A DNA stretch of 64,000 bases from JBKBIP01 sp046297495 (GTDB taxonomy: Bacteria > Planctomycetota > Planctomycetia > Gemmatales > Gemmataceae), in NCBI GenBank assembly GCA_046297495.1, contig JBKBIP010000006.1:134420-198419 (forward strand). Direction: 5' to 3'. Below the pieces are notes generated by a model, which was not told where the DNA came from, did no database searches, and saw only the letters and a list, made by a program, of their open reading frames with translations. Numbering within the stretch: the stretch's first letter is position 1; each line of letters starts with the position of its first letter. Both the position numbers and the translations under genes were made by a program. Of the stretch, positions 7,808 to 16,560 are shown piece after piece.

Positions 7808-9217
7808 ATGACACAAACCATCGACAACGAACTCATCGTCATTGGCGGCGGGCCGGGGGGATACGCGGCGGCGTTCCTGGCGGCAGACAAAGGAATGTCG
7901 GTCACGCTCATCGAGGCGCGGGAACGGCCTGGCGGAACATGCTTGCACATCGGCTGCATTCCGTCCAAGGCCCTGTTGCACGCGGCCCGCATCATCACCG
8001 AGGCCCAAGAAGCGGAAGCCTGGGGCTTGCACTTCGGCCAGCCACGCATCGATGTCGAAGCCATGCGGAACATGGAGTTCAAGATCATTGATGGCTTGTC
8101 GAAGAATTTGGCCGAGCTGTGCAAACGGCGCAAGGTCGAGCTTGTCCATGGCCGAGCCACGTTCGTCGATTCCCATACCGTGCGGCTCGAAGATGGCTCG
8201 CAACGGCGTTTCCAGCATGGCGTCATCGCCACCGGTTCGCTCCCCGCCGTGCCGCCGGCTTTGCGGCTGGAGAGCCGGCGCGTCATGGATTCGACAGCGG
8301 CCCTGAAGCTGGAAAACATCCCGGAATCCTTGCTCGTGGTCGGCGGCGGTTACATCGGCTTGGAGATGGGGACCGTGTATGCCGCCTTGGGCAGCCGCGT
8401 GACTGTCGTGGAGCTGACCGACGGCCTGCTTCCCGGCGTGGACCGTGACCTGGTCCGCCCGCTGCAAACCCGGCTCAAGGGGATCTTAGAGCAAATCTTG
8501 CTCAATACCAAAGTCGCTCGCATGGCGGAACGGCCCGACGGCATCGGCGTGACGCTGCAAGGGGAGGAAGTCACCGACAAGGAGATGACGTTTGAGAAAG
8601 TGCTCCTCGCCGTCGGACGCCGGCCCAACAGCCAGGGGCTTGGCCTGGAAAACACCAAGGTCGAGGTGGATGAGAAAGGTTTCATTCGGGTCAACGAACA
8701 ACGCCGCACCACGGAGGAACACATCTTCGCCATCGGTGACGTGGCCGGCGAACCGATGCTGGCGCACAAGGCCACGTATGAAGGCAAGCTCGTCGTCGAG
8801 GTGCTGGCTGGCGAACCGGCGGTGTACGATGTCCAAGCCATGCCAGCGGTCGTCTTCACCGATCCTGAAATCGCCTGGTGCGGTCTGACGGAAACCGAAG
8901 CCAAGAAGCAGAAACGGGAAGTCAAGGTGTCCCGTTATCCGTGGGGAGCTTCCGGCCGGGCCACGACGTTGCTGCGCACGGAAGGGCTGACGAAATTGGT
9001 CGTCGATTCCGAAACGGACCGGCTCTTGGGGGTTGGCATCGTCGGCGCCGGCGCGGGGGAGCTGATCGCCGAAGGAGTGGTGGCGGTTGAAATGGGAGCC
9101 TCGGCGCAAGACCTGATGTTGTGCGTGCATCCTCATCCGACCCTGAGCGAAACCATGATGGAGGCAGCCGAAGCGGTCCTTGGCGCCTCCACGCACTTGT
9201 ACCGGCCGCGCAAGTAG
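7808..9217 (+). CDS. lpd: Dihydrolipoamide dehydrogenase (E3)
   Basis: 469 residues, the usual size. FAD-binding 'IVIGGGPGGYAAA' at residues 10-22, redox disulfide C45/C50 in GGTCLHIGCIPSK, NAD-binding 'LVVGGGYIGLEMG', second FAD motif 'IFAIGDVAGEPMLAHKA' and the C-terminal 'HPHPTLSE' histidine-glutamate pair of the active site are all present. It reoxidises lipoamide in 2-oxoacid dehydrogenase complexes and the glycine cleavage system. No E1 or E2 gene is adjacent, so it may serve several complexes. The frame extends to an ATG at 7763, but the conserved N-terminus begins at 7808. Confidence 0.95.
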   Translation: MTQTIDNELIVIGGGPGGYAAAFLAADKGMSVTLIEARERPGGTCLHIGCIPSKALLHAARIITEAQEAEAWGLHFGQPRIDVEAMRNMEFKIIDGLSKNLAELCKRRKVELVHGRATFVDSHTVRLEDGSQRRFQHGVIATGSLPAVPPALRLESRRVMDSTAALKLENIPESLLVVGGGYIGLEMGTVYAALGSRVTVVELTDGLLPGVDRDLVRPLQTRLKGILEQILLNTKVARMAERPDGIGVTLQGEEVTDKEMTFEKVLLAVGRRPNSQGLGLENTKVEVDEKGFIRVNEQRRTTEEHIFAIGDVAGEPMLAHKATYEGKLVVEVLAGEPAVYDVQAMPAVVFTDPEIAWCGLTETEAKKQKREVKVSRYPWGASGRATTLLRTEGLTKLVVDSETDRLLGVGIVGAGAGELIAEGVVAVEMGASAQDLMLCVHPHPTLSETMMEAAEAVLGASTHLYRPRK

Positions 9218-9241
9218 CGGATGCTTGTTACTGGACTGATC

Positions 9242-10006
9242 TTACTTGGGCACGATCAGTTGCGGGCCGTCCATTGGTTCCCAATTAGGCGGCGGTGTGC
9301 GCAACATTGGTGGCTGTGTGGGCACCACCGGTCCCCGCGGCGCGTAGTTGGAGCTTGACGGTGCTGGTGGGGCCAACGGTGGTTCGGTGGTGGTTGGGCC
9401 GCGCCACGATGGCGGCACGGCAGGCGCGGGTTGCGGCACCAGTCGGGGCGGTGGGGCTGGAGAAGCCGGCGGCGCGGGCAACGGCTCGGCGAGTGGCGGT
9501 TCCTGGGTCGTCGGCTGACGCGGCATGGTCGGCGGGTTCACCCTCGGAACCTGTTGCATCTTGTCGTTGATGAATCCGTTGATCTGCTGTTGCATTAAGG
9601 CCGTTTTGGCGGCGACGCGAACTTTCATCGAGCTATCATTGTTGGCCGCCTGTTGCAACACCGCGCTAACGGCGGGGGGAAACGGTCGCATCTTCCCCAA
9701 TTGCACGGCCGCATGATAGCGTTGTTCGGCGTCGGGGCTGTGTTGCAACGTTTGCACCATGCCGTCCATCCCGTTGGGCTGGACGGCTGGGGCCGGTTGG
9801 TGGGGATACATCGAGTTCGTCGGTTGGTGGTGCTGGTTTGGGGGCGGTTCGTTGTTCTTCCCTTTGAATAATCGGAAAATTTTCGGTCCATTCGACGAAC
9901 CTTGTTGATTGTTCTGGCGGTTGAAGATGATGCCCGCTGAGGCTGGTTCGAGCGCCGTGGCCCAAATGAGTAGTACGAAAAAACTATGATGCCACCTCAT
10001 GGACAT
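9242..10006 (-). CDS. Secreted proline-rich protein with HEAT-like segment
   Basis: 254 residues. A signal peptide (MSMRWHHSFFVLLIWATALEPASA) ends near residue 24. Residues about 55-80 are glutamine/asparagine/proline-rich, residues about 85-145 form a helical segment ('DAEQRYHAAVQLGKM', 'SSMKVRVAAKTAL') that looks like one to two HEAT repeats, and the last 100 residues are low-complexity proline. The frame is open to 10366, but the ATG at 10006 gives the signal peptide and follows GGAG. Ends convergent to lpd. No specific function can be assigned. Confidence 0.7.
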   Translation of the reverse strand: MSMRWHHSFFVLLIWATALEPASAGIIFNRQNNQQGSSNGPKIFRLFKGKNNEPPPNQHHQPTNSMYPHQPAPAVQPNGMDGMVQTLQHSPDAEQRYHAAVQLGKMRPFPPAVSAVLQQAANNDSSMKVRVAAKTALMQQQINGFINDKMQQVPRVNPPTMPRQPTTQEPPLAEPLPAPPASPAPPPRLVPQPAPAVPPSWRGPTTTEPPLAPPAPSSSNYAPRGPVVPTQPPMLRTPPPNWEPMDGPQLIVPK

Positions 10007-10266
10007 TGCTCCGTGGAACGGCCAAGCGATGGGAAATCCTTTTGACATGACGGGCGAACGTCCTATTCGCCTCCCGGTATTCTTTGGGAATCGGCCAGTC
10101 ACCTGGAAAATTGTGGCGAAAAATGCCCCCTTGCCATGAACTTGTGTCTGGATGCTGGCATAATCGTCACAAGGCATCTCAATCCGGCGAATGAGCGGAA
10201 GCATGCGGTCCCAAGTGCCGCTCCGCGCCGGCAGCTTCCGTTTCTCCCACGCGCCGGAAAACGAAC

Positions 10267-11118
10267 ATGGATATGACCTGGATTGCTTGTCTGTGGCTGC
10301 TGTCCGCCGCTGTGCCGTTGGCTCAAGGTTGGCGCGCCAATCGTCAGACAAGTTTACGTCATACAATGTACTGGGTCTGGTCGGTGTGGCTGGCTTGGCT
10401 GGGAGCGGCGGCGTTGGGGGATGACCCGCTGCTCGCCGAGCCGTCGCGCTATCTCGCCTTGTGCTTGACCGGCTGTGCAGGGGTGGCGGTGCTCGGCGCC
10501 CGGCGCCCCGGAATGGTGGCTTGGAACTTCGTTGTGTTGGGCTTGTTGGCCGTGCTGTTGCTTCCCTTGGGGGAGGAGATGCTCGGCGTGCGGCAGGGAC
10601 CGAATGGGATGCCGACGTTGTTTCTGGGGATGGTGTTGCTGGTCGGCGTCATCAATTACCTGCCGACGCGCTTCGGCTTGGCGGCTTTAATAGGCGGCGC
10701 GGCCGTGGGCTGCGAAGTCGCCGACCGGCTCGGCTTGGTGGCTAAGGACATTCACTTGTTGGCTGAGGTGGGGCTGGCTCCCTGGTTGATGCCGTTGGTT
10801 GCCTGGCTGGCGTGGCTTGCTGGACGTAGGCGGTACCAACCGGCCAGCCGCTTCGATCAAGTCTGGCTGGAATTTCGAGATCGGTTTGGCTTGGTGTGGG
10901 GAATGCGGTTGCGCGACCAGCTCAACCGCGCTGCCGTTCATGCTGGCTGGCACGGAGAACTGCGCTGGGGCGGCTGGCAAGCGGATGCCACTTCCGATGA
11001 GAACGGAACAGACCTCCCGCTGGATTTACTACTAGCCTTGATGAAGCGCTTCGGCCCGCCAGACGCGGCCACCGATCCTACCAAGGACTCATCCCCGTCC
11101 CGCCTGTCCCGCAAGTAA
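10267..11118 (+). CDS. Membrane protein of unknown function
   Basis: 283 residues with about seven hydrophobic segments in the first 185 residues (4-20, 34-51, 63-80, 87-103, 114-133, 137-150 and 165-185), then a soluble C-terminal part that carries 'RFDQVWLEFRDRFGLVWGMRLRDQLNRAA'. I do not recognise a family. It is divergent from the secreted protein at 9242-10006 and convergent with the lipoprotein at 11135-11428. The soluble tail with conserved-looking aromatic and arginine residues could be a cytoplasmic domain. Confidence 0.75.
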   Translation: MDMTWIACLWLLSAAVPLAQGWRANRQTSLRHTMYWVWSVWLAWLGAAALGDDPLLAEPSRYLALCLTGCAGVAVLGARRPGMVAWNFVVLGLLAVLLLPLGEEMLGVRQGPNGMPTLFLGMVLLVGVINYLPTRFGLAALIGGAAVGCEVADRLGLVAKDIHLLAEVGLAPWLMPLVAWLAWLAGRRRYQPASRFDQVWLEFRDRFGLVWGMRLRDQLNRAAVHAGWHGELRWGGWQADATSDENGTDLPLDLLLALMKRFGPPDAATDPTKDSSPSRLSRK

Positions 11119-11134
11119 CATGGCCATGTCATCA

Positions 11135-11428
11135 TCACATCGGGCGGGCCGACGAGCCAAAACTTGGACCGCGCGGCATGTTGCGCGGATTCGCCGGCGC
11201 CATCGAGGGATTCGGATTCAGCGTGCTCGTATCCGGACGAACCAAGTTCTGATTCAGTGTTTCCTTCGGATATTGAATATAGTTGCTGTAGCGCGGGTCT
11301 TCTTCGGGGGGCAGACAATACTTCTCTTCCAATTCGGGCTTTTCAAAGATCGGCTTGTTTGACTGGCAGCCCAAGACACTCAGCAGAACCGTGATTCCAC
11401 CGAGAACGCCCCAACACATCCTGCGCAT
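11135..11428 (-). CDS. Small lipoprotein
   Basis: 97 residues. The N-terminus MRRMCWGVLGGITVLLSVLGC ends in a lipobox (SVLGC, cysteine 21), so signal peptidase II processing is expected. The mature part is short, acidic, then asparagine/proline-rich, and probably unstructured. GGGAGAA lies nine bases before the ATG and a good sigma-70-type promoter is at 11495-11522. Role unknown. Confidence 0.7.
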   Translation of the reverse strand: MRRMCWGVLGGITVLLSVLGCQSNKPIFEKPELEEKYCLPPEEDPRYSNYIQYPKETLNQNLVRPDTSTLNPNPSMAPANPRNMPRGPSFGSSARPM

Positions 11429-11494
11429 GGGTAATTCTCCCGCCTACCAAGATGAGAAGCGGCGATATGCTCCCCCATTCACCGCTGAGGCGGG

Positions 11495-11522
11495 ACTATA
11501 ATCGCTCTGGGGATACCGTCAA
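11495..11522 (-). promoter_or_regulatory. Putative sigma-70-type promoter of the small lipoprotein gene
   Basis: On the minus strand TTGACG and TATAGT are separated by 16 bases, about 70 bases before the ATG of the lipoprotein gene at 11428. Confidence 0.55.
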
Positions 11523-11561
11523 GAGGAATTAGCCGGCGCGAGTCGGGGGGCGGGGGACGAA

Positions 11562-11993
11562 TCATTCCGAATCATGATGAGCGGCGCGGAGATGTTCGGC
11601 GACATGTTCTTGATCGATATGCCAGCCGCACTCGTCACAGGCGGGGGCTTTCTCATAGCAATCATCGCAATAGAGTGGGCCGCCGTGAAAGAATTGCTCC
11701 AGACGTGAACGGTCATCGGTCGCGAGTTGGCCAGGATCGCGCGGCAAGGGGAGGGTATTGCCGCAGCCTTCGCAGTGACGCGAGTTGTATTGAGCCAGCA
11801 ACGGGGCGAAGTGATCGTGCAAGCCGCGCGGCACCACTCCGGCCCCATTGCACAAGGGACAGGCCATGCTCAGTTGAGCGGCGATGGCTTTGCGGATGAA
11901 GGCGCTTTTATTCGGTAGTTTGTTCAGAAACTCCGCCAACTCGGCCTCGACCTTGAAAGCAACCACGGCGGTTTTCGGAGATTTGCGCGCCAT
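11562..11993 (-). CDS. Ribbon-helix-helix-like protein with zinc-binding cysteine clusters
   Basis: 143 residues. Residues 8-41 ('TAVVAFKVEAELAEFLNKLPNKSAFIRKAI') match the strand-helix-helix pattern of ribbon-helix-helix DNA-binding proteins. The rest holds four CxxC knuckles (C45/C48, C74/C77, C109/C112, C119/C122) and a C-terminal CGWHIDQEHVAEHLRAAHH segment, so two to three zinc sites are likely. The frame continues up to 12137, but the ATG at 11993 starts the conserved part and follows GAGGG. It is probably a small transcription regulator. The next gene upstream, hisS, is on the same strand. Confidence 0.65.
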   Translation of the reverse strand: MARKSPKTAVVAFKVEAELAEFLNKLPNKSAFIRKAIAAQLSMACPLCNGAGVVPRGLHDHFAPLLAQYNSRHCEGCGNTLPLPRDPGQLATDDRSRLEQFFHGGPLYCDDCYEKAPACDECGWHIDQEHVAEHLRAAHHDSE

Positions 11994-12145
11994 GCGAATG
12001 GCCCTCGGAGAAACGCGATTCTTTATGTAGTGTAAGCGTCGCGACGGTATTTCGCAAGCGCGGAAATAACGAACGCTGGATCGTTCGGGCGGATCGTATC
12101 TCAAACCATCCGAACCGATGACTATGAGTATCCGCATCTGTGCCT

Positions 12146-13471
12146 CTATGATGTCAATTCACGTTCAATTTCCTGGGCCACTGCCGTCGTCGGGACAGCG
12201 CGTTCGGCGCGGGCGGCCAAGTTTTTGACTTTCCACACTCCTTGCGCGAATTCATCCGGGCCAGCGATCAGGGCCACGCGAAAGCCGCGGCGCTCCGCAT
12301 ATTGCAATTGTTGGCCGACTTTCTTGGCATCGGGATAAACTTCCACGCCGATTCCTTGTGCCCGCAGCTGCCGAGCCATCCGCTGGTAGTCGCCGAGCCT
12401 GTCCGCCGAAAATTGCACGATCAACACCGGGGCCGGCGTGCTGACTTTGGGCAGCAAGTGCAATTCCTCCATCGCCGCTAACAGCCGATCCAGACCCAGC
12501 GAGGCGCCGACGCCGGGGAGTGTCTGTTTGGTGTACAGCCCGGCCAAGTTATCGTAACGCCCCCCCGAACAAACGCTGCCGATGCCCGGTAAGTCACTCA
12601 GGAACGTCTCGTAAATCGTACCGGTGTAATAATCCAGACCGCGCGCGATGGACAAATCCAGCTTGATGCGTCCATCTGGCACGCCAGCGGCGGCGGTCAC
12701 GTTCAGCAGCTCGCGCAGCCGGCGTATCCCTTCCGCTGTCTTCTCGTTATCTCCGAAATCATGCTGCAAATGGTCGAGGATGTCGTGGTTATCCCCTTGC
12801 ATTTGCGCCAGGGTCAAAACACGCTCCGCTTGTTCGAGGGTGGCGCCGGCTTTATCGGCCATCTCGGCGCGAACTGCGTCCCTGCCGGCTTTGGCCAGTT
12901 TGTCCAGCGCCCGCAGAATCGCGGCGCTCCGGTCCGCCAAGCCAAGCTGCTGCAATAGCCCGTTCAGCACCAGGCGATTGTTGATGTGGATGCGAAACCG
13001 TTCAAATCCCAACGCCAGGAATAGATCATGAATCACCAGTGCCGCTTCGATGTCGGCGGCGTTGGCGGTGGTGCCGATGGTGTCGAAATCACACTGCCAG
13101 AACTCGCGGAATCGGCCGTGCTGGGTGTTTTCCCCGCGCCACACCGGCCCCATATGATAACGCTTGAACGGCGTACCGAGTTGATTGATGTGCTGGGCGG
13201 CGAAGCGCGCGAATGGCACCGTCAGGTCAAAACGCAACGCCACGTCGCGGCCGCCATGATCAGTAAAGCGATAGAGTTGCTTGTCCGACTCCTCTCCACC
13301 TTTGCCGAGCAGGATTTCGGTGTATTCCAGGGCCGGCGTGTCGATGGGAGCGTAGCCGTAGGAACGATACACCTGCCGGGCCTTCTCCAGCAGCTGCTCA
13401 CGGGGGATCATCAATTCCGGCACGTAATCGCGGAACCCCTTTAAGGTTCGCGGTTCGATCAAACGGGACAA
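12146..13471 (-). CDS. hisS: Histidine--tRNA ligase
   Basis: 441 residues. Class II motifs are clear: motif 2 'GPVWRGENTQHGRFREFWQCDFD', the HisRS signature 'RGLDYYTGTIYE', motif 3 'GASLGLDRLLA', and a C-terminal anticodon-binding domain from about residue 345. It charges tRNA-His in the cytoplasm. The start is a TTG at 13471, preceded by GGAG at seven bases; no ATG is available in that position. The stop is only eight bases beyond the start of the open frame of the ribbon-helix-helix gene, so the two may be cotranscribed. Confidence 0.95.
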   Translation of the reverse strand: MSRLIEPRTLKGFRDYVPELMIPREQLLEKARQVYRSYGYAPIDTPALEYTEILLGKGGEESDKQLYRFTDHGGRDVALRFDLTVPFARFAAQHINQLGTPFKRYHMGPVWRGENTQHGRFREFWQCDFDTIGTTANAADIEAALVIHDLFLALGFERFRIHINNRLVLNGLLQQLGLADRSAAILRALDKLAKAGRDAVRAEMADKAGATLEQAERVLTLAQMQGDNHDILDHLQHDFGDNEKTAEGIRRLRELLNVTAAAGVPDGRIKLDLSIARGLDYYTGTIYETFLSDLPGIGSVCSGGRYDNLAGLYTKQTLPGVGASLGLDRLLAAMEELHLLPKVSTPAPVLIVQFSADRLGDYQRMARQLRAQGIGVEVYPDAKKVGQQLQYAERRGFRVALIAGPDEFAQGVWKVKNLAARAERAVPTTAVAQEIERELTS

Positions 13472-13501
13472 CGAATGACTCCATTGATAAATGAACTACT
13501 C

Positions 13502-13549
13502 CGTTTAGGGGGCGAGCCATCGGCGAGCCGATGGCTCGCCCCCTAAACG
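13502..13549. repeat. Perfect palindrome between hisS and the M50 protease gene
   Basis: CGTTTAGGGGGCGAGCCATC and its exact complement are separated by GGCGAGCC, giving a perfect 20-bp stem. It lies between the start of hisS and the stop of the protease gene, both on the minus strand, so it would be in the transcript between them. There is no T-run. A partial relative (GTTTAGCG..GGCTCGCC) lies at about 14719-14747. Confidence 0.8.
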
Positions 13550-13551
13550 AC

Positions 13552-14613
13552 TCACGGTCGCTTATTTCGATAACGATTACTCACGCGCGTCATGAAGCGG
13601 AGTTCCTCGTCGGTCAGTGATTGCTTGCCTTGTTGCTGGATCTTGTCCAGCAATTCATCCATCCGGCGTTCCTCGGCTTCGCGCTCCTCGATCTCGCGTT
13701 GGAGCTTGCGGGCTGCCCGACGTTGCAGCCAGCGCTGGATGAAGTTGGGGCGGCGCGGCTTCGGCGCCGGTGGGTCTTGTTCCAGACTAGTGTAGCCCTG
13801 CGAGAAGTCGTAGCCGAACAACGATTCCTCGCCGCCGGTCTCCAGCAACACCCACTGCTGCCGACAACTGACATAGATGAATAACGCCAAGCACAACGTC
13901 AGCACTTCATTGGTGACGATGCCGATAATGCCAAGAATCAAGGTGGTGATGAAGCCGGCGATGACCGCCGCCATCGTGGCTTGCCGATAGCCGTAATAGG
14001 GCCACAAGATGCACTGAAACATCCGGCCGCCATCCAACGGAAAACCGATGAGCACCACGTTGAACAGGAACAACCACCAGCTGACCCAAAAAGTACGGGC
14101 CAGGATGATGACGAGTAGATTCGTGGTATATTCCTCTTGGCCATCCCAATAAAACAAGCGAATCGCCCCTTCCGGATCGACACGCAACGGATACCAGAAC
14201 GGATTCCAAGTGGGTCGAAGATGAAAGTCCGTCACCCACAAAAATATGCTGCCGACGACGAAACAGATGAGCAAATTGGTCAGCGGGCCGGCGGCGGTCG
14301 CTATGAAGTTAGCGCGCGGCGTGTGTGGCACTTCAATCGAGGCCAACCCCCCCAACGGCCAGAGTAGGACCTCGTTGGCCTCCCCTTCTACCATGCGCGC
14401 GCCGAAACAATGGCCAAACTCGTGCAACAGCACGACGCCGAACAACAGAAACATCAGCATGGCGGCATCGATCCACGAGCCAGCAAGGTAATCCTTACCG
14501 TAGGCGGCCCGGAGGATGAAGCCCAGGACAACCAAAGGAAAAAGAATGTGAACGCGGATATTGATGCCGAACAGTCGCCCCAACGGGACGGACCAACTAA
14601 ATGGATCACGCAT
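13552..14613 (-). CDS. Site-2-type membrane metalloprotease (peptidase M50)
   Basis: 353 residues. Zinc-binding HEFGH at residues 64-68 in a membrane helix and the second zinc motif 'FPLDGGRMF' near residue 205 identify an intramembrane metalloprotease. About six membrane segments span residues 15-270. The last 75 residues are soluble and highly charged ('RRAARKLQREIEEREAEERRMDELLDKI'), a predicted coiled coil; no CBS or PDZ domain is present. Family members cut membrane-anchored regulators or process signal peptides; the substrate here is unknown. Confidence 0.88.
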   Translation of the reverse strand: MRDPFSWSVPLGRLFGINIRVHILFPLVVLGFILRAAYGKDYLAGSWIDAAMLMFLLFGVVLLHEFGHCFGARMVEGEANEVLLWPLGGLASIEVPHTPRANFIATAAGPLTNLLICFVVGSIFLWVTDFHLRPTWNPFWYPLRVDPEGAIRLFYWDGQEEYTTNLLVIILARTFWVSWWLFLFNVVLIGFPLDGGRMFQCILWPYYGYRQATMAAVIAGFITTLILGIIGIVTNEVLTLCLALFIYVSCRQQWVLLETGGEESLFGYDFSQGYTSLEQDPPAPKPRRPNFIQRWLQRRAARKLQREIEEREAEERRMDELLDKIQQQGKQSLTDEELRFMTRVSNRYRNKRP

Positions 14614-14702
14614 AACAGGTGCTCGCTTACGCGGTAGTTGCGTTGCAACGTTAATGAAGAAATTCTATCATTCGGCTTGCAGTCAAGCAATCGTTTCGAG
14701 AA

Positions 14703-14812
14703 GTAGTGGGCAGTTATCAGTGTTTAGCGAGTGAGTCACAGGCTCGCCACGCAAAAATCCTTGATCTCTAATTTCTGACAACTGGCCACTGGCAACTGCT
14801 CACTACCTTTTC
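14703..14812. repeat. Imperfect inverted repeat upstream of the Nudix gene
   Basis: GTAGTGGGCAGTTATCAGTG (from 14704) is matched in inverted orientation by CACTGGCAACTGCTCACTAC (ending 14813) with three mismatches. The 70-base interior contains the GTTTAGCG..GGCTCGCC relative of the palindrome at 13502. It resembles a small non-autonomous element, but no target duplication is obvious. Confidence 0.4.
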
Positions 14813-14822
14813 CGAGGTTTTC

Positions 14823-15341
14823 ATGCCGCGTCATGTGCATTATGCTGGTCGTAAGATTCAAGTCGCCCTGGATACGGAGACTTTACCCGATGGCCGAGAG
14901 ATTCGCCGCGATGTCGTGCTGCATCCGGGGGCGGTGGTGATCATGCCTTTGGTGGACAGTGACCACGTATGCCTGGTTCACAATGAACGCCCTGCCGTCG
15001 GCGCGACGTTATGGGAGTTTCCCGCCGGTACGCTGGAGCCAGGAGAGCCGCCGGACTTGGCCGCCGTCCGTGAGTTGGCCGAGGAGACCGGCTACCGCGC
15101 CGCTCGTTGGCGCAAGCTGGGGGCGTTCTATCCCTCCCCCGGCGTGCTCAGCGAGATCATGCACCTGTACGTCGCCCAAGACCTCCAACCTGGCACCATG
15201 CAGCTGGAACCGTGCGAACAGCTGCGCCCAGAAATCATTCCCCTTGCTCAAGCCCTGCGCTGGGTCCTGGACGGCACGATTTGCGACGCCAAAACGGTGT
15301 TGGGCTTGTTGTTGTGGGAAAAGCTAGAACAGGACAAATGA
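14823..15341 (+). CDS. Nudix hydrolase, ADP-ribose pyrophosphatase type
   Basis: 172 residues. A complete Nudix box, Gx5Ex7REUxEExG, runs from G69 to G90 ('GTLEPGEPPDLA...RELAEETGY'). The layout, with 'LHPGAVVIMPLVDSDHVCLV' before and 'FYPSPGVLSEIMHLYVAQDL' after the box, is that of ADP-ribose/ADP-sugar pyrophosphatases, which cleave nucleoside diphosphate sugars to AMP and a sugar phosphate. GAGG precedes the ATG. Single gene between a divergent protease gene and a tRNA on the other strand. Confidence 0.9.
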   Translation: MPRHVHYAGRKIQVALDTETLPDGREIRRDVVLHPGAVVIMPLVDSDHVCLVHNERPAVGATLWEFPAGTLEPGEPPDLAAVRELAEETGYRAARWRKLGAFYPSPGVLSEIMHLYVAQDLQPGTMQLEPCEQLRPEIIPLAQALRWVLDGTICDAKTVLGLLLWEKLEQDK

Positions 15342-15393
15342 GGATGGACAGGCCGGAGCAGAACAAGCGACTGGCTGCTCAAGAGGTCCCCAA

Positions 15394-15429
15394 TAAAAAA
15401 AGACCCAATCCCTCAAGAGATCAGGTCTT
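15394..15429 (-). terminator. Terminator of the tRNA-Phe gene
   Basis: On the minus strand AAGACCTGATCTCTT pairs with GAGGGATTGGGTCTT (G-T pairs included) and is followed by TTTTTTATT. It begins eight bases after the tRNA 3' end. Confidence 0.85.
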
Positions 15430-15436
15430 CCGAAGT

Positions 15437-15508
15437 GGACAGAGCCGGGATCGAACCGGCGACCTAAGGATTTTCAGTCCTTCGCTCTACCAGCTGAGCT
15501 ATCTGTCC
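15437..15508 (-). tRNA. tRNA-Phe (GAA)
   Basis: Read on the minus strand it folds into a standard cloverleaf of 72 bases: acceptor GGACAGA/TCTGTCC, D arm GCTC..GAGC, anticodon stem AAGGA/TCCTT with loop CTGAAAA (anticodon GAA), and T arm GCCGG-TTCGATC-CCGGC. The discriminator base and CCA are not part of the count, and CCA is not encoded. A rho-independent terminator follows. Confidence 0.97.
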
Positions 15509-15693
15509 TTTTGGAACACTGCATGCTGTGTCACGGAATTCAGCGATCAACCATATAGCTTGATTATAATGGCGCGGCACGGCCTGGCAACGGCAAAAAC
15601 CAGGGGAGCAAGCCCTTGGAAAGTAATACTCATTGGCTTCGGGGTTCGCCTCCAGGGGTAGAATGAACATAGCAACCCAGGAAGGCCCCTATC

Positions 15694-16560
15694 ATGGCAA
15701 ATCTCAAGAAGCGCGTGCCCGAAAACGTCCCAGGTGATTTCTTCGTGGACTCAACCTGCATCGACTGTGACGCTTGCCGGCAGATTGCCCCTGGAGTCTT
15801 CGGGGAAGCCGCCGAGACTTCCTACGTCCATACCCAACCTGTGACACCAGCTGACCGCCGCGACGCATTGCGAGCGCTCCTGGTCTGTCCCACTGGATCC
15901 ATTGGCTGTCTGGGTGACGATGACGTGAAAGCAGTGATGCGGGATTTTCCGTTGCGGATCGAGGAGCCGGTCTATTACTGCGGCTATAATTCCCCGCGGT
16001 CGTATGGCGGCAATAGCTACTTCATCCGGCATCCCGCGGGCAACTGGATGATCGACGCGCCGAAGTTCGTCACGCCGCTGGTACGACGCTTGGAGGAGTT
16101 GGGGGGCATCACCCACATATTCTTGACCCACCGCGACGACGTGGCCGACGCCGAACGCTATGCCGAACATTTCCAGAGCCGGCGCGTCATTCATCGACAG
16201 GAGCTGCCGGCGCAGCCCGGCGCGGAAGTCGTTCTGGACGATCCGGGACCGTGGGAGCTGGCCCCAAACTTCCTCGCCATTGCCACGCCGGGCCACACGC
16301 GGGGGCATTGCGTGCTACTGTTCCAAGAGCGCTTCCTCTTCACTGGCGATCATCTGGATTGGGACCGGGACGAGCAGCACCTGGCGGCCTCCAAGGATTA
16401 TTGCTGGTATTCGTGGTCACGACAGGCCGAGTCGATGCAACGATTGGCGGATTACCATTTCGAGTGGGTCTTGCCCGGTCACGGTCAGAAAGTGCATCTA
16501 CCAGCAAACGACATGCGCGGGCAAGTCTTGCGCTTGGCTGAGACGATGCGGAGGGGATGA
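15694..16560 (+). CDS. Ferredoxin fused to metallo-beta-lactamase-fold domain
   Basis: 288 residues. Residues 15-75 form a 4Fe-4S ferredoxin domain with C22, C25, C28 and C65 followed by proline. Residues 95-285 form a metallo-beta-lactamase fold: 'IFLTHRDDVADA' takes the place of the usual THxHxDH, and 'ATPGHTRGHCVLLF', 'FTGDHLDWD' and 'VLPGHGQKV' supply further metal ligands. The missing second histidine of the first motif suggests an altered metal site. Fusions of this kind may couple a hydrolase or sulfur-transfer site to electron transfer, but the reaction is unknown. AGGAAGG lies nine bases before the ATG. It overlaps the next gene by one base. Confidence 0.85.
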   Translation: MANLKKRVPENVPGDFFVDSTCIDCDACRQIAPGVFGEAAETSYVHTQPVTPADRRDALRALLVCPTGSIGCLGDDDVKAVMRDFPLRIEEPVYYCGYNSPRSYGGNSYFIRHPAGNWMIDAPKFVTPLVRRLEELGGITHIFLTHRDDVADAERYAEHFQSRRVIHRQELPAQPGAEVVLDDPGPWELAPNFLAIATPGHTRGHCVLLFQERFLFTGDHLDWDRDEQHLAASKDYCWYSWSRQAESMQRLADYHFEWVLPGHGQKVHLPANDMRGQVLRLAETMRRG

